From: Pseudomonadota bacterium
GTDB taxonomy: Bacteria > Desulfobacterota > JAPLJL01
Length of the DNA: 8,645 nt
Assembly: GCA_026388615.1 (NCBI GenBank)
Contig: JAPLJL010000291.1
Span: 1 to 8,645, forward strand
Direction of reading: 5' to 3'
The notes beneath the pieces were generated by a model. That model made no database searches. It saw nothing but the letters and a program-made list of their open reading frames with translations, and was not told where the DNA came from. Of this stretch, positions 1 to 4,515 are shown piece after piece. Within the stretch, counting starts at the first letter, position 1, and every line of letters begins with the position of its first letter. Made by a program: the position numbers and the translations under genes.

Positions 1-83
1 CGGATCGTTTGGTTCGTTAAATTCGTTTCTCTGGTTTTTCGAACAACCTAACCACCCAGCCACCTGGTTTTTCGAGCCGTTAT
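1..83. repeat. Intergenic edge with a 12-bp direct repeat
   Basis: No gene is visible in this short stretch at the window edge. The 12-mer CTGGTTTTTCGA occurs at 31-42 and again at 64-75, 33 bases apart, separated by a C/A-rich segment. It lies just beyond the stop codon of the minus-strand gene that ends at 84. It looks like low-complexity repeat filler rather than a regulatory site, and no terminator-like hairpin was found. Confidence 0.4.
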
Positions 84-602
84 TTACTTCTTTTCCTCTC
101 CTCCCGTGCTGATCTTTTTCAAAAGCGTGGGGCGGAGGAGTTTCAGGTTGCGCTTGCTGATGTATCCGAGGTGCGCGCCTAAAAGTTTTTCGATCTTCGT
201 TTTATCTTCCGGGGGAATGACCTCCCGGATCTTGTGAAAGAGCTGTTGGGAAAGCTCCAGCAGACGGTTGGTCCGGTTCCTGAGTTCCAGGAGCTCTTTC
301 CCGTCCTTCGGGACGACGGCTTCCAGGCTTTCCCTTTCGCGGAAAAAATCTCCGGTGGCCTCCCGGACCTCGAGCCCCAGGGTCTTCAGGGCCTCCGCAA
401 TGGGGGAAACCACGGCCCGGGTGCGGCTGATCTCATCCTCCAAGAGGTCCGAGCGATATTCCACCCAGTTCTGCATCTGGTTCAGGATCTCCATTACCGC
501 GAAGACCTGCCCCCGGACATAGGGGGAGGAGATGTGGGGGACAACCACCTCCTCCAGGGTCTGCTGAATACCGGTGAACTGATTCTCAATCGATAAAAGC
601 AT
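84..602 (-). CDS. Small helical protein, probable partner of the upstream kinase (DUF6285/LvaB-like by pattern)
   Basis: This encodes 172 residues with no signal peptide or membrane segment, rich in Leu, Glu, Arg and Lys and predicted mostly helical. Charged heptad-like stretches lie near residues 50-75 and 103-130, and the C-terminus is basic then acidic (KKISTGGEEKK). The ATG at 602 is preceded by AGGGG (609-613 on the plus strand) six bases away, a good ribosome binding site. It is the second gene after the phosphotransferase on the same strand, 179 bases downstream. The N-terminal pattern, a helix ending in EEVVVP, then YVRGQVFAVMEIL, then VEYRSDLLEDE, recalls the small DUF6285-type proteins beside APH-type acyl-CoA kinases. 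LvaB, the partner of the LvaA kinase in levulinate catabolism, is of that kind. This is inference from memory and position. At 172 residues it is longer than LvaB as I recall it, so an added C-terminal region is possible. Confidence 0.75.
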   Translation of the reverse strand: MLLSIENQFTGIQQTLEEVVVPHISSPYVRGQVFAVMEILNQMQNWVEYRSDLLEDEISRTRAVVSPIAEALKTLGLEVREATGDFFRERESLEAVVPKDGKELLELRNRTNRLLELSQQLFHKIREVIPPEDKTKIEKLLGAHLGYISKRNLKLLRPTLLKKISTGGEEKK

Positions 603-620
603 AAATCACCCCTTTCAGGG

Positions 621-779
621 AAATGACTAATGACTAATTTCTAATACCTAATCAAACCCCAATTACTAAACACCAATGACTAATAAAGATGGTTTCACTG
701 AGATCTGGATGAAAATTAGACATTTTCTTGTTCGTCATTGATTAGAAATTCGTCATTAGAAATTAGAAATTTATATTTT
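621..779. repeat. A+T-rich spacer with inverted TGACTAAT / TTAGAAATT repeats
   Basis: The spacer between the two minus-strand genes contains repeated TGACTAAT units (at 624, 631 and 677) and AATTAGAAATT-type units near its other end. The 17-mer at 629-645 (AATGACTAATTTCTAAT) and the 17-mer at 741-757 (ATTAGAAATTCGTCATT) are inverted repeats with one mismatch, so the spacer could form a long stem with a loop of about 95 bases. The composition differs from both flanking genes. It looks like a small non-coding repeat element in the operon spacer. A role in mRNA processing between the two cistrons is possible but not shown. Confidence 0.5.
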
Positions 780-781
780 TT

Positions 782-1798
782 TCAGACCGTTCCCAGCGTT
801 TTCGCCAGGACGTAAAAGAACGGATACGTCCGGTAATGGAAAACAGCAATCCGGAGGTCCCGGGCTTTTCCTCCCGAAAAAGCCTTGGCCGCGCCCACCC
901 CGAGACCGACCGCCTTCAGGGCATTCAGGACGCGGTAAAACTCGAGCGATTCCTTATTAATCATAAGGCCGCTTTTTTCCTGGTAAAGTTTCAGGAACTC
1001 GGCTTCGGTCATCAGGTGGCTGATCAGGAAATCCGGCGGGCCCGATCTCCAGCCCAGGTCCATCGTGTAGGCCAGCTCCTCCATCGGATCGCCGAGATGC
1101 ACGAATTCCCAGTCCAGGATGGCTTGGATCCGGCCGTCCCGAATAATGTAATTCCCGGTCCGGTAGTCCCCGTGAATGATGCTGGTCCTTTCCGAGTCCG
1201 GAAGATGATCCTGGAGCCAGAGGACCGCCTGGGTTACGACCGGGTGGGGCTCGAGCTGGTCGTGGCGGATATTATCATCCCAGTATTTGATCTGCTCCCG
1301 GGCCGAGCCCTTTCCGGGCCCGGGGTCGCCCAGGAAATCGAGATCCAGGGCGCGCCAATCCACCCGGTGGAGGCGGACGAGGATGTCCACGAAATCCTCG
1401 GCCAGGGCCCGGCGGATTTTTTCGTTCGGGAAGAGGACCTGTTTTTCGTCCTTCATTGGCGGGACGGGGACTTCGCCCAAAACCCGCTCCATCACGTAGA
1501 AAGGACGACCCATCACCGCTGGATCAGGCTCGAACCAGAATACTTTAGGACTTTTCATGTCGGTGGACATGAGGGCTTTCAAGACGCGGTATTCCTTTTC
1601 CATGTTGTAGTGGCTGATCAAGCCGACCAGGGGTTCCTTCCTGATGATGAATTCGCGGGGGCCATCCGAGAGGTTCAGGGCCACCCGGAAAGTCTCGCAG
1701 GACCAGCCCTCGGTATACCGGACGAGCTCGCTGAGCGTAAGACCCGGATCGCTGAGGTTATTTCGGAAAAAATTCTGGAGGTTTTTCTTCAGGTCCAT
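782..1798 (-). CDS. APH-family phosphotransferase, ACAD10/11- or LvaA-like (probable hydroxyacyl-CoA kinase)
   Basis: This 338-residue cytoplasmic protein has the aminoglycoside-phosphotransferase/choline-kinase fold (PF01636 type). An N-terminal lobe contains FIIRKEP (50-56, probable ATP-binding Lys54) and MEKEYRVLKAL (66-76, Glu69 as its likely salt-bridge partner). The hinge is YVMERVLG (101-108). The catalytic loop is HGDYRTGN (209-216; Asp211 as base, Asn216 for metal) and the metal-binding DWE is at 229-231, followed by HLGDPMEELAY. Length and motif spacing suit the bacterial ACAD10/11-like group better than antibiotic-resistance APHs. LvaA in that group phosphorylates 4-hydroxyacyl-CoAs, but the substrate here is inferred. 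The start at 1798 has AGGAT nine bases upstream (1808-1812 on the plus strand). The small helical gene follows on the same strand. No acyl-CoA dehydrogenase gene lies within the window. Confidence 0.92.
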   Translation of the reverse strand: MDLKKNLQNFFRNNLSDPGLTLSELVRYTEGWSCETFRVALNLSDGPREFIIRKEPLVGLISHYNMEKEYRVLKALMSTDMKSPKVFWFEPDPAVMGRPFYVMERVLGEVPVPPMKDEKQVLFPNEKIRRALAEDFVDILVRLHRVDWRALDLDFLGDPGPGKGSAREQIKYWDDNIRHDQLEPHPVVTQAVLWLQDHLPDSERTSIIHGDYRTGNYIIRDGRIQAILDWEFVHLGDPMEELAYTMDLGWRSGPPDFLISHLMTEAEFLKLYQEKSGLMINKESLEFYRVLNALKAVGLGVGAAKAFSGGKARDLRIAVFHYRTYPFFYVLAKTLGTV

Positions 1799-1870
1799 GG
1801 CTTGAATATCCTACAAAATTTACCCCGCATAGTCTAACCCCGCTTTTAAATCAAACCTCTTTATTTTTCT

Positions 1871-1936
1871 GTCATTCCGCACTTGATGCGGAATCCAGAT
1901 ATGTATTTTCTGAATTCCCGCTTTCGCGGGAATGAC
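1871..1936. repeat. Paired-hairpin repeat with GTCATTCC...GGAATGAC ends
   Basis: Two adjacent stem-loops are visible: ATTCCGCA...TGCGGAAT (1874-1894) and ATTCCCGC TTTC GCGGGAAT (1914-1933). The outer ends GTCATTCC (1871) and GGAATGAC (ending 1936) are themselves complementary, so the whole element can also close as one larger structure. It resembles the widespread GTCATTCCCGC hairpin repeats of many Gram-negative genomes. It lies between divergently oriented genes and may end transcripts weakly, but there is no U-tract on either side. A half copy (GGATTCCCGCTT) appears at 3587-3598. Confidence 0.65.
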
Positions 1937-1957
1937 AATAATAAAGCTAATGGCCGG

Positions 1958-1985
1958 GCGTAGGGGCGGCCTTCAATGGCCGCCC
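1958..1985 (+). repeat. GCGTAGGGG-headed hairpin repeat, copy 1
   Basis: The head GCGTAGGGG (1958-1966) overlaps an 8-bp stem, GGGCGGCC (1964-1971) pairing with GGCCGCCC (1978-1985), with a six-base loop TTCAAT. A second copy sits in inverted orientation at 4159-4185, with different stem bases that still pair. This is a short dispersed palindromic repeat, not a gene. Confidence 0.6.
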
Positions 1986-2094
1986 GAGGGCGGAAAGGGG
2001 AGAGGGTGAAAAACCTCTCTTTTGTTGACTTTCTCTATCCTTAATAATAGAAAGGGGTATAAATAAGCATCATAAAGGGCTTTAAATCTTGTTT

Positions 2095-2155
2095 TTATAT
2101 GGAGTGCATTAGCTTGCTAATGCAGTGCATCGGCAAGCCGATGCGGTCCATATAA
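2095..2155. repeat. Three-way-junction palindromic element with two compensated arms
   Basis: An outer 9-bp stem TTATATGGA (2095-2103) pairs with TCCATATAA (2147-2155). Between them lie two hairpins in tandem: GCATTAGC (2106-2113) with GCTAATGC (2116-2123), and GCATCGGC (2127-2134) with GCCGATGC (2137-2144). The two 21-base units at 2103-2123 and 2124-2144 are direct repeats that differ at six positions. Four of these are paired stem changes (TA to CG on both sides) and two are in the loops. The loops CTTG and CAAG are complementary and could kiss. The element lies 26 bases before the likely ORF6N start, so it may be a REP-like or MITE-like element, a cis-acting RNA in that gene's leader, or both. 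Confidence 0.75.
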
Positions 2156-2181
2156 GATACTTAATGAACCAACTCTATAAA

Positions 2182-2739
2182 ATGCCCAAGAAAAACACCC
2201 ATCTTGTCCCCGCGGAAATCATCGAGAAAAGGATCCTTTTGATCCGCGGCGAGAAGGCTATTCTCGATGTGGACTTGGCCGAGCTTTATGGGGTTCCAAC
2301 CAAAGTTTTAAACCAGGCCGTTAAACGCAATCGCAAACGCTTTCCTCCCGATTTTCTTTTCCGTTTGACGAAAAATGAAAAGGGTGAGGTGGTCACAAAT
2401 TGTGACCACCTCCGAAAGCTTAAATTTTCCCCAACCTTGCCCTATGCTTTCACAGAGCATGGGGCGATTATGGCGGCCAATGTTCTTAATAGCGAAAAGG
2501 CAATCGATGTCAGCGTACATGTGGTTCGAGCGTTCATTAAGTTAAGACGAATCCTGGCCTCACATGCCGACCTAGCCCGGAAATTGGATGAGCTTGAAGG
2601 GAAATACGACCGGCAATTCGCGGTGGTATTCGAAGCCCTCCGGCAACTGATGTCTCCTCCGCCTGCGCGCCGGCGCCGCCGGATCGGATTTACTGCGCGG
2701 GAAAAGTCAGCTAAGTATTCGGTTAAGCGAAAAAGGTAA
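2182..2739 (+). CDS. ORF6N-domain DNA-binding protein
   Basis: This encodes 185 residues from the chosen ATG. The ORF6N domain covers about residues 10-125, with LIRGEKAILDVDLAELYGV (20-38), NQAVKRNRKRFPPDFLFRL (44-62), LKFSPTLPYAFTEHGAIMAA (80-99) and VSVHVVRAFIKLR (110-122). A charged helix (about 125-155, probable coiled coil) and a basic tail with five consecutive Arg follow. ORF6N domains occur in phage antirepressor-like proteins and in many solitary chromosomal genes, and their exact job is mostly unknown. A GTG at 2125 and an ATG at 2164 are also in frame, but the GTG lies inside the three-way-junction repeat. The family usually starts just before the LVPAEIIEKRI-type segment, so 2182 is preferred, although no clear Shine-Dalgarno is seen. 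A TTGACT at 2025-2030 and a TATAAA at 2058-2063 lie upstream but are not well spaced as one promoter. No phage structural genes are nearby. Confidence 0.88.
   Translation: MPKKNTHLVPAEIIEKRILLIRGEKAILDVDLAELYGVPTKVLNQAVKRNRKRFPPDFLFRLTKNEKGEVVTNCDHLRKLKFSPTLPYAFTEHGAIMAANVLNSEKAIDVSVHVVRAFIKLRRILASHADLARKLDELEGKYDRQFAVVFEALRQLMSPPPARRRRRIGFTAREKSAKYSVKRKR
2386..2412. promoter_or_regulatory. Perfect 27-bp palindrome inside the ORF6N gene
   Basis: Arms GAGGTGGTCACAA (2386-2398) and TTGTGACCACCTC (2400-2412) are perfectly complementary around a single central A at 2399. The palindrome coincides exactly with nine codons, Glu69 to Leu77 of the ORF6N protein (EVVTNCDHL). It could be an intragenic operator for the gene's own DNA-binding product, a cruciform or mRNA hairpin, or a coincidence of a conserved peptide. 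No protein has been shown to bind it. Confidence 0.55.
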
Positions 2740-2764
2740 TAACATGTCAATAAATAAGGAATGT

Positions 2765-2783
2765 CCCCGAAATCTCTGCGGGG
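2765..2783 (+). other. Small hairpin before the A+T-rich gene
   Basis: CCCCG (2765-2769) can pair with CGGGG (2779-2783) around a nine-base loop, immediately upstream of the ATG at 2792. It marks the switch from G+C-rich to A+T-rich sequence. The preceding GGAATGTCCCC resembles sequence I associate with the edges of REP-associated or Y1-type transposable units. It could be an insertion edge or a translational control hairpin, and the GGGG of its right arm would be the only Shine-Dalgarno-like bases for the next gene. Confidence 0.3.
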
Positions 2784-2791
2784 CAGTTTCA

Positions 2792-3475
2792 ATGGTAAAA
2801 AGATTAATAATTATTTTTATTTTCTTAATTTTAAATTTTAAAGTATGTTTCGCTTTTGATTTGTTAAATATTTCGGAGAAAAGTTTATCTTATAGAAATT
2901 CTACAGATGATATGATAATTACAAATTATTCCATTTCCTCAATGGACACAATTCAAAAACACAAGGAGATGAAGAAAAAATCATCTATTGCTGCTTTATC
3001 TTTAGCATTAAGTCCCTTAATATTGGCAACTGGGTTAACGACATTAAATGCTTTGGCAATAGAAAAAAGGGATGTATTTGATATGAAATATTGGCAAATG
3101 TCATATATTTTATTATTTCAACCATCGATAACATTATTTACAATTCCTGGTCACATATATGTCCACAATTCAATTTTAAAAGTTTATTGTATCGAGTTTA
3201 TAAAAGTAGTTTTTTTAATTGCTGAATTTTCATCCTTTTCTATAACACCTGTTATATGTGACAGTGATCAATGTGATGAAAATAATTCTTCAGCAGCACT
3301 ATTTATAGGTTCTTCTTTATTATTTGGAGCAGCATATATTTACGAAGTGGTAGATATTACCGTTTCTGCAAAAAAGTATAATGACAAAATGCTAAATAAA
3401 AATACTAATTTATTTTATATTCAGCCTTTGGCTTGGAAGGGGGAATATCGGCTTAATGTGGGATACAGCTTTTAA
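2792..3475 (+). CDS. Exported multi-pass membrane protein of unknown function, A+T-rich and probably acquired
   Basis: From ATG 2792 the product has 227 residues. It opens with a clear signal sequence (MVKRL followed by an Ile/Phe/Leu-rich core, cleavage plausible after CFA at residue 21). Hydrophobic segments follow near residues 64-90, 104-122, 130-150 and 167-188, and the protein ends in LNVGYSF, a pattern seen at outer-membrane-type C-termini. PGHIYVHN and YEVVDITVSAKKYNDK recall small membrane families with PGxGHxY and YxxVDxxxSAKKYN-type motifs (DUF5683-like), but this is pattern memory only. An upstream in-frame ATG at 2744 has AAGG seven bases before it and would add 16 residues ahead of the signal sequence, so it cannot be excluded. 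Three lines I counted gave about 26% G+C (47 of 180 bases), far below the neighbours, which points to transfer from another genome. It lies 52 bases after the ORF6N stop. Confidence 0.75.
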   Translation: MVKRLIIIFIFLILNFKVCFAFDLLNISEKSLSYRNSTDDMIITNYSISSMDTIQKHKEMKKKSSIAALSLALSPLILATGLTTLNALAIEKRDVFDMKYWQMSYILLFQPSITLFTIPGHIYVHNSILKVYCIEFIKVVFLIAEFSSFSITPVICDSDQCDENNSSAALFIGSSLLFGAAYIYEVVDITVSAKKYNDKMLNKNTNLFYIQPLAWKGEYRLNVGYSF

Positions 3476-3651
3476 GAGAATAAGAAGTGAAAAGTAAAAA
3501 GTGAAAGGTGGAAAATAAATTCTAGTAAATTCTAGGGCCAGGTCTTTACTTTGATGTTTGAAACTTCTTTTTAATTCGACAAAATGGATTCCCGCTTCCA
3601 ACTACGAACCTGGCTAGTAATCTCGCCTTAATAAAAAAAGCCGCATTTATT
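3476..3651. repeat. A+T-rich spacer with tandem TAAATTCTAG and a partial hairpin repeat
   Basis: No gene is seen here. A purine-rich run with GTGAAAAGTAAAAAGTGAAAG character (about 3487-3507) precedes a perfect tandem pair of TAAATTCTAG (3516-3525 and 3526-3535). GGGCCAGGTCTTTACTTTGA follows at 3535-3554, a sequence type I associate with the ends of small transposon-related repeats. GGATTCCCGCTT at 3587-3598 is half of the hairpin repeat at 1871-1936. The stretch probably holds the right border of the acquired segment and remnants of repeats. Confidence 0.4.
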
Positions 3652-3660
3652 TGATATAAT
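3652..3660 (+). promoter_or_regulatory. Extended -10 promoter TGATATAAT
   Basis: A perfect TATAAT (3655-3660) preceded by TGA gives the extended -10 form TGnTATAAT. No good -35 box is seen at 16-18 bases, as expected for extended -10 promoters. The start point would be near 3667, giving a leader of about 32 bases that ends in a strong ribosome binding site (AGGAGG, 3688-3693). The same TGATATAATTC string recurs before the lipoprotein gene at 4486. Confidence 0.6.
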
Positions 3661-3698
3661 TCTCGAATAATCAGATAAAACCTAGGCAGGAGGCGGGA

Positions 3699-4154
3699 AT
3701 GAAAACAAAGATGGATGTAAAAGTCGATGTAAAACGCAAGTATAAATTCCAGGGGAAAGAATACGACTCGATTGAGGACATGCCCGCTGAAGGTCAAGCG
3801 GCCTTTAAAAAAGCCATGCCTTCGGAATCCGATCTGGCCCTGCAGATGGACCTGAAGACAGGCCCGACCAAAATCTCTTATCAAGGCAAGGAATACGATC
3901 TGGACGAATTACCCCCCATTGTCCGGAAGGTTTACGAAAAGTTGATGGAAAAAACCCAGAAGGGACCGAGGGCGATCGAACCCTCATCCGCTTCGGAAAT
4001 CGAGAATATTCCGGAGCCGACCCCTAAGGTTTATTCAGGGGAAATCCCGGCCGAACCCATCGCCCCGAAAGCCACTTCCCCCGCGGCCAGGGTTATTCTC
4101 ACTCTGGTCGCCTTGGGGGCGATTATTTTCCTGATTTACTACCTGCGCGGATAG
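3699..4154 (+). CDS. Tail-anchored protein with two GKEYD repeats, paralog 1
   Basis: This encodes 151 residues of unknown function. Two related units, GKEYDSIEDMP (19-29) and GKEYDLDELPP (63-73), are each followed by a short amphipathic helix (EGQAAFKKAM and IVRKVYEKLM). A Pro-, Ser- and Glu-rich linker (about 93-125, with IEPSSASEI and AEPIAPKA) leads to one membrane segment (131-148) and a short LRG tail. With no signal peptide, the repeats should be cytoplasmic with a C-terminal anchor in the inner membrane. The ATG at 3699 follows AGGAGG (3688-3693) with a five-base spacer. The gene at 5856 is a clear paralog sharing the same start context, MKTKMD, both repeats, the linker motifs and the membrane tail. 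Similar short motifs (GKEY-S--EMP) occur in unnamed proteins of other bacteria as far as I recall, but no function is known to me. Confidence 0.88.
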   Translation: MKTKMDVKVDVKRKYKFQGKEYDSIEDMPAEGQAAFKKAMPSESDLALQMDLKTGPTKISYQGKEYDLDELPPIVRKVYEKLMEKTQKGPRAIEPSSASEIENIPEPTPKVYSGEIPAEPIAPKATSPAARVILTLVALGAIIFLIYYLRG

Positions 4155-4158
4155 GTGA

Positions 4159-4185
4159 GGGAGCCCATGAAGGGCTCCCCTACGC
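4159..4185 (-). repeat. GCGTAGGGG-headed hairpin repeat, copy 2 (inverted)
   Basis: The stem GGGAGCCC (4159-4166) pairs with GGGCTCCC (4172-4179) around ATGAA, and CTACGC follows to 4185. Read on the minus strand it begins GCGTAGGGG and aligns with the copy at 1958-1985: same head, same TTCAT-type loop, stem bases changed on both sides so that pairing is kept. It starts five bases after the stop codon of the GKEYD gene and may help end that transcript, although no U-tract follows. Confidence 0.6.
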
Positions 4186-4222
4186 AAAACCATTACATCC
4201 TGAGTTTTCACCCTCCCCTTCA

Positions 4223-4267
4223 TCCCCTCCCCTCCCCGCCATTGACGGGGCACGCCAAGGGAGGGGA
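4223..4267. repeat. C/G-rich nested palindrome
   Basis: TCCCCTCCC (4223-4231) pairs with GGGAGGGGA (4259-4267), and inside it CCCCG (4234-4238) pairs with CGGGG (4246-4250). The strand asymmetry, a C-rich left arm and a G-rich right arm, matches other short repeats of this window at 6438-6493 and 8423-8467. No coding potential is seen. The stretch 4155-4515 otherwise holds the small promoter-terminator unit described below. Confidence 0.5.
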
Positions 4268-4312
4268 AGTGATTTTTAGATGAATTTTGAAAATTATTTT
4301 CAGGGAATGTCA

Positions 4313-4318
4313 TATAAT
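4313..4318 (+). promoter_or_regulatory. TATAAT promoter nearly identical in context to that of uvrC
   Basis: TCATATAATTAAT at 4310-4322 is identical to the string before uvrC (6552-6564), and both are followed by an ATGGA exactly eight bases after the TATAAT. A TTGAAA at 4287-4292 could serve as -35, though its spacer of 20 is long. The expected start point is near 4325, next to the ATG at 4327. Confidence 0.5.
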
Positions 4319-4326
4319 TAATTGGT

Positions 4327-4383
4327 ATGGAAGAATTTGATACAAAGACGGAGACGGTTGAATCCCTGGATCAGATAACATAG
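4327..4383 (+). CDS. Possible 18-residue leaderless peptide or gene-start remnant
   Basis: ATG at 4327 opens an acidic 18-codon frame (MEEFDTKTETVESLDQIT) ending in TAG. It lies eight bases after TATAAT, so a transcript would begin almost at the ATG, and there is no ribosome binding site. The promoter and first codons resemble those of uvrC (ATGGA, acidic residues, KTE), so it may be a decayed copy of such a start rather than a working gene. A terminator-like hairpin follows at 4458-4486. Translation is uncertain. Confidence 0.25.
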   Translation: MEEFDTKTETVESLDQIT

Positions 4384-4457
4384 GACAACTCTGCGCAATT
4401 CAATCCGAAAACACCCCATTTTCAGTCCTTTTCCCGGCAAAATCAGGCAGGTTGGCC

Positions 4458-4486
4458 CGCGGTTATAATAAATCGCGCGGTTTTTT
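4458..4486 (+). terminator. Candidate intrinsic terminator
   Basis: CGCGGTT (4458-4464) can pair with AATCGCG (4471-4477), seven pairs including one G-U, around the loop ATAATA. CGG and six T (4481-4486) follow. This would end the short transcript expected from the 4313 promoter, about 160 bases long. The T-run continues directly into the TGATATAAT promoter of the next gene, so the site may also influence initiation there. Confidence 0.45.
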
Positions 4487-4494
4487 GATATAAT
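4486..4494 (+). promoter_or_regulatory. Extended -10 promoter TGATATAAT for the lipoprotein gene
   Basis: TGATATAAT with TATAAT at 4489-4494 repeats the extended -10 seen at 3652. Another TATAAT lies at 4464-4469 within the terminator loop. The start point would be near 4501, leaving a leader of only about 15 A/T-rich bases with no Shine-Dalgarno before the ATG at 4516. Confidence 0.6.
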
Positions 4495-4515
4495 TCCCCC
4501 CTAAACAATAAATTT

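Noticed and set aside
836..1837. 333-codon plus-strand frame opposite the phosphotransferase
   Set aside because: It is the antisense of a gene with intact kinase motifs, and its composition is that of a shadow frame.
2125..2181. GTG start for the ORF6N gene inside the three-way-junction repeat
   Set aside because: The added residues would be encoded by repeat sequence, there is no ribosome binding site, and the family normally begins close to the 2182 start.
2182..3475. Prophage or prophage remnant suggested by the ORF6N domain
   Set aside because: ORF6N genes are often solitary chromosomal genes, and no integrase, structural, lysis or attachment-site sequence is visible.
3546..3884. 112-codon minus-strand frame across the promoter and start of GKEYD paralog 1
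   Set aside because: It overlaps a well-supported plus-strand gene with a Shine-Dalgarno, promoter and paralog.
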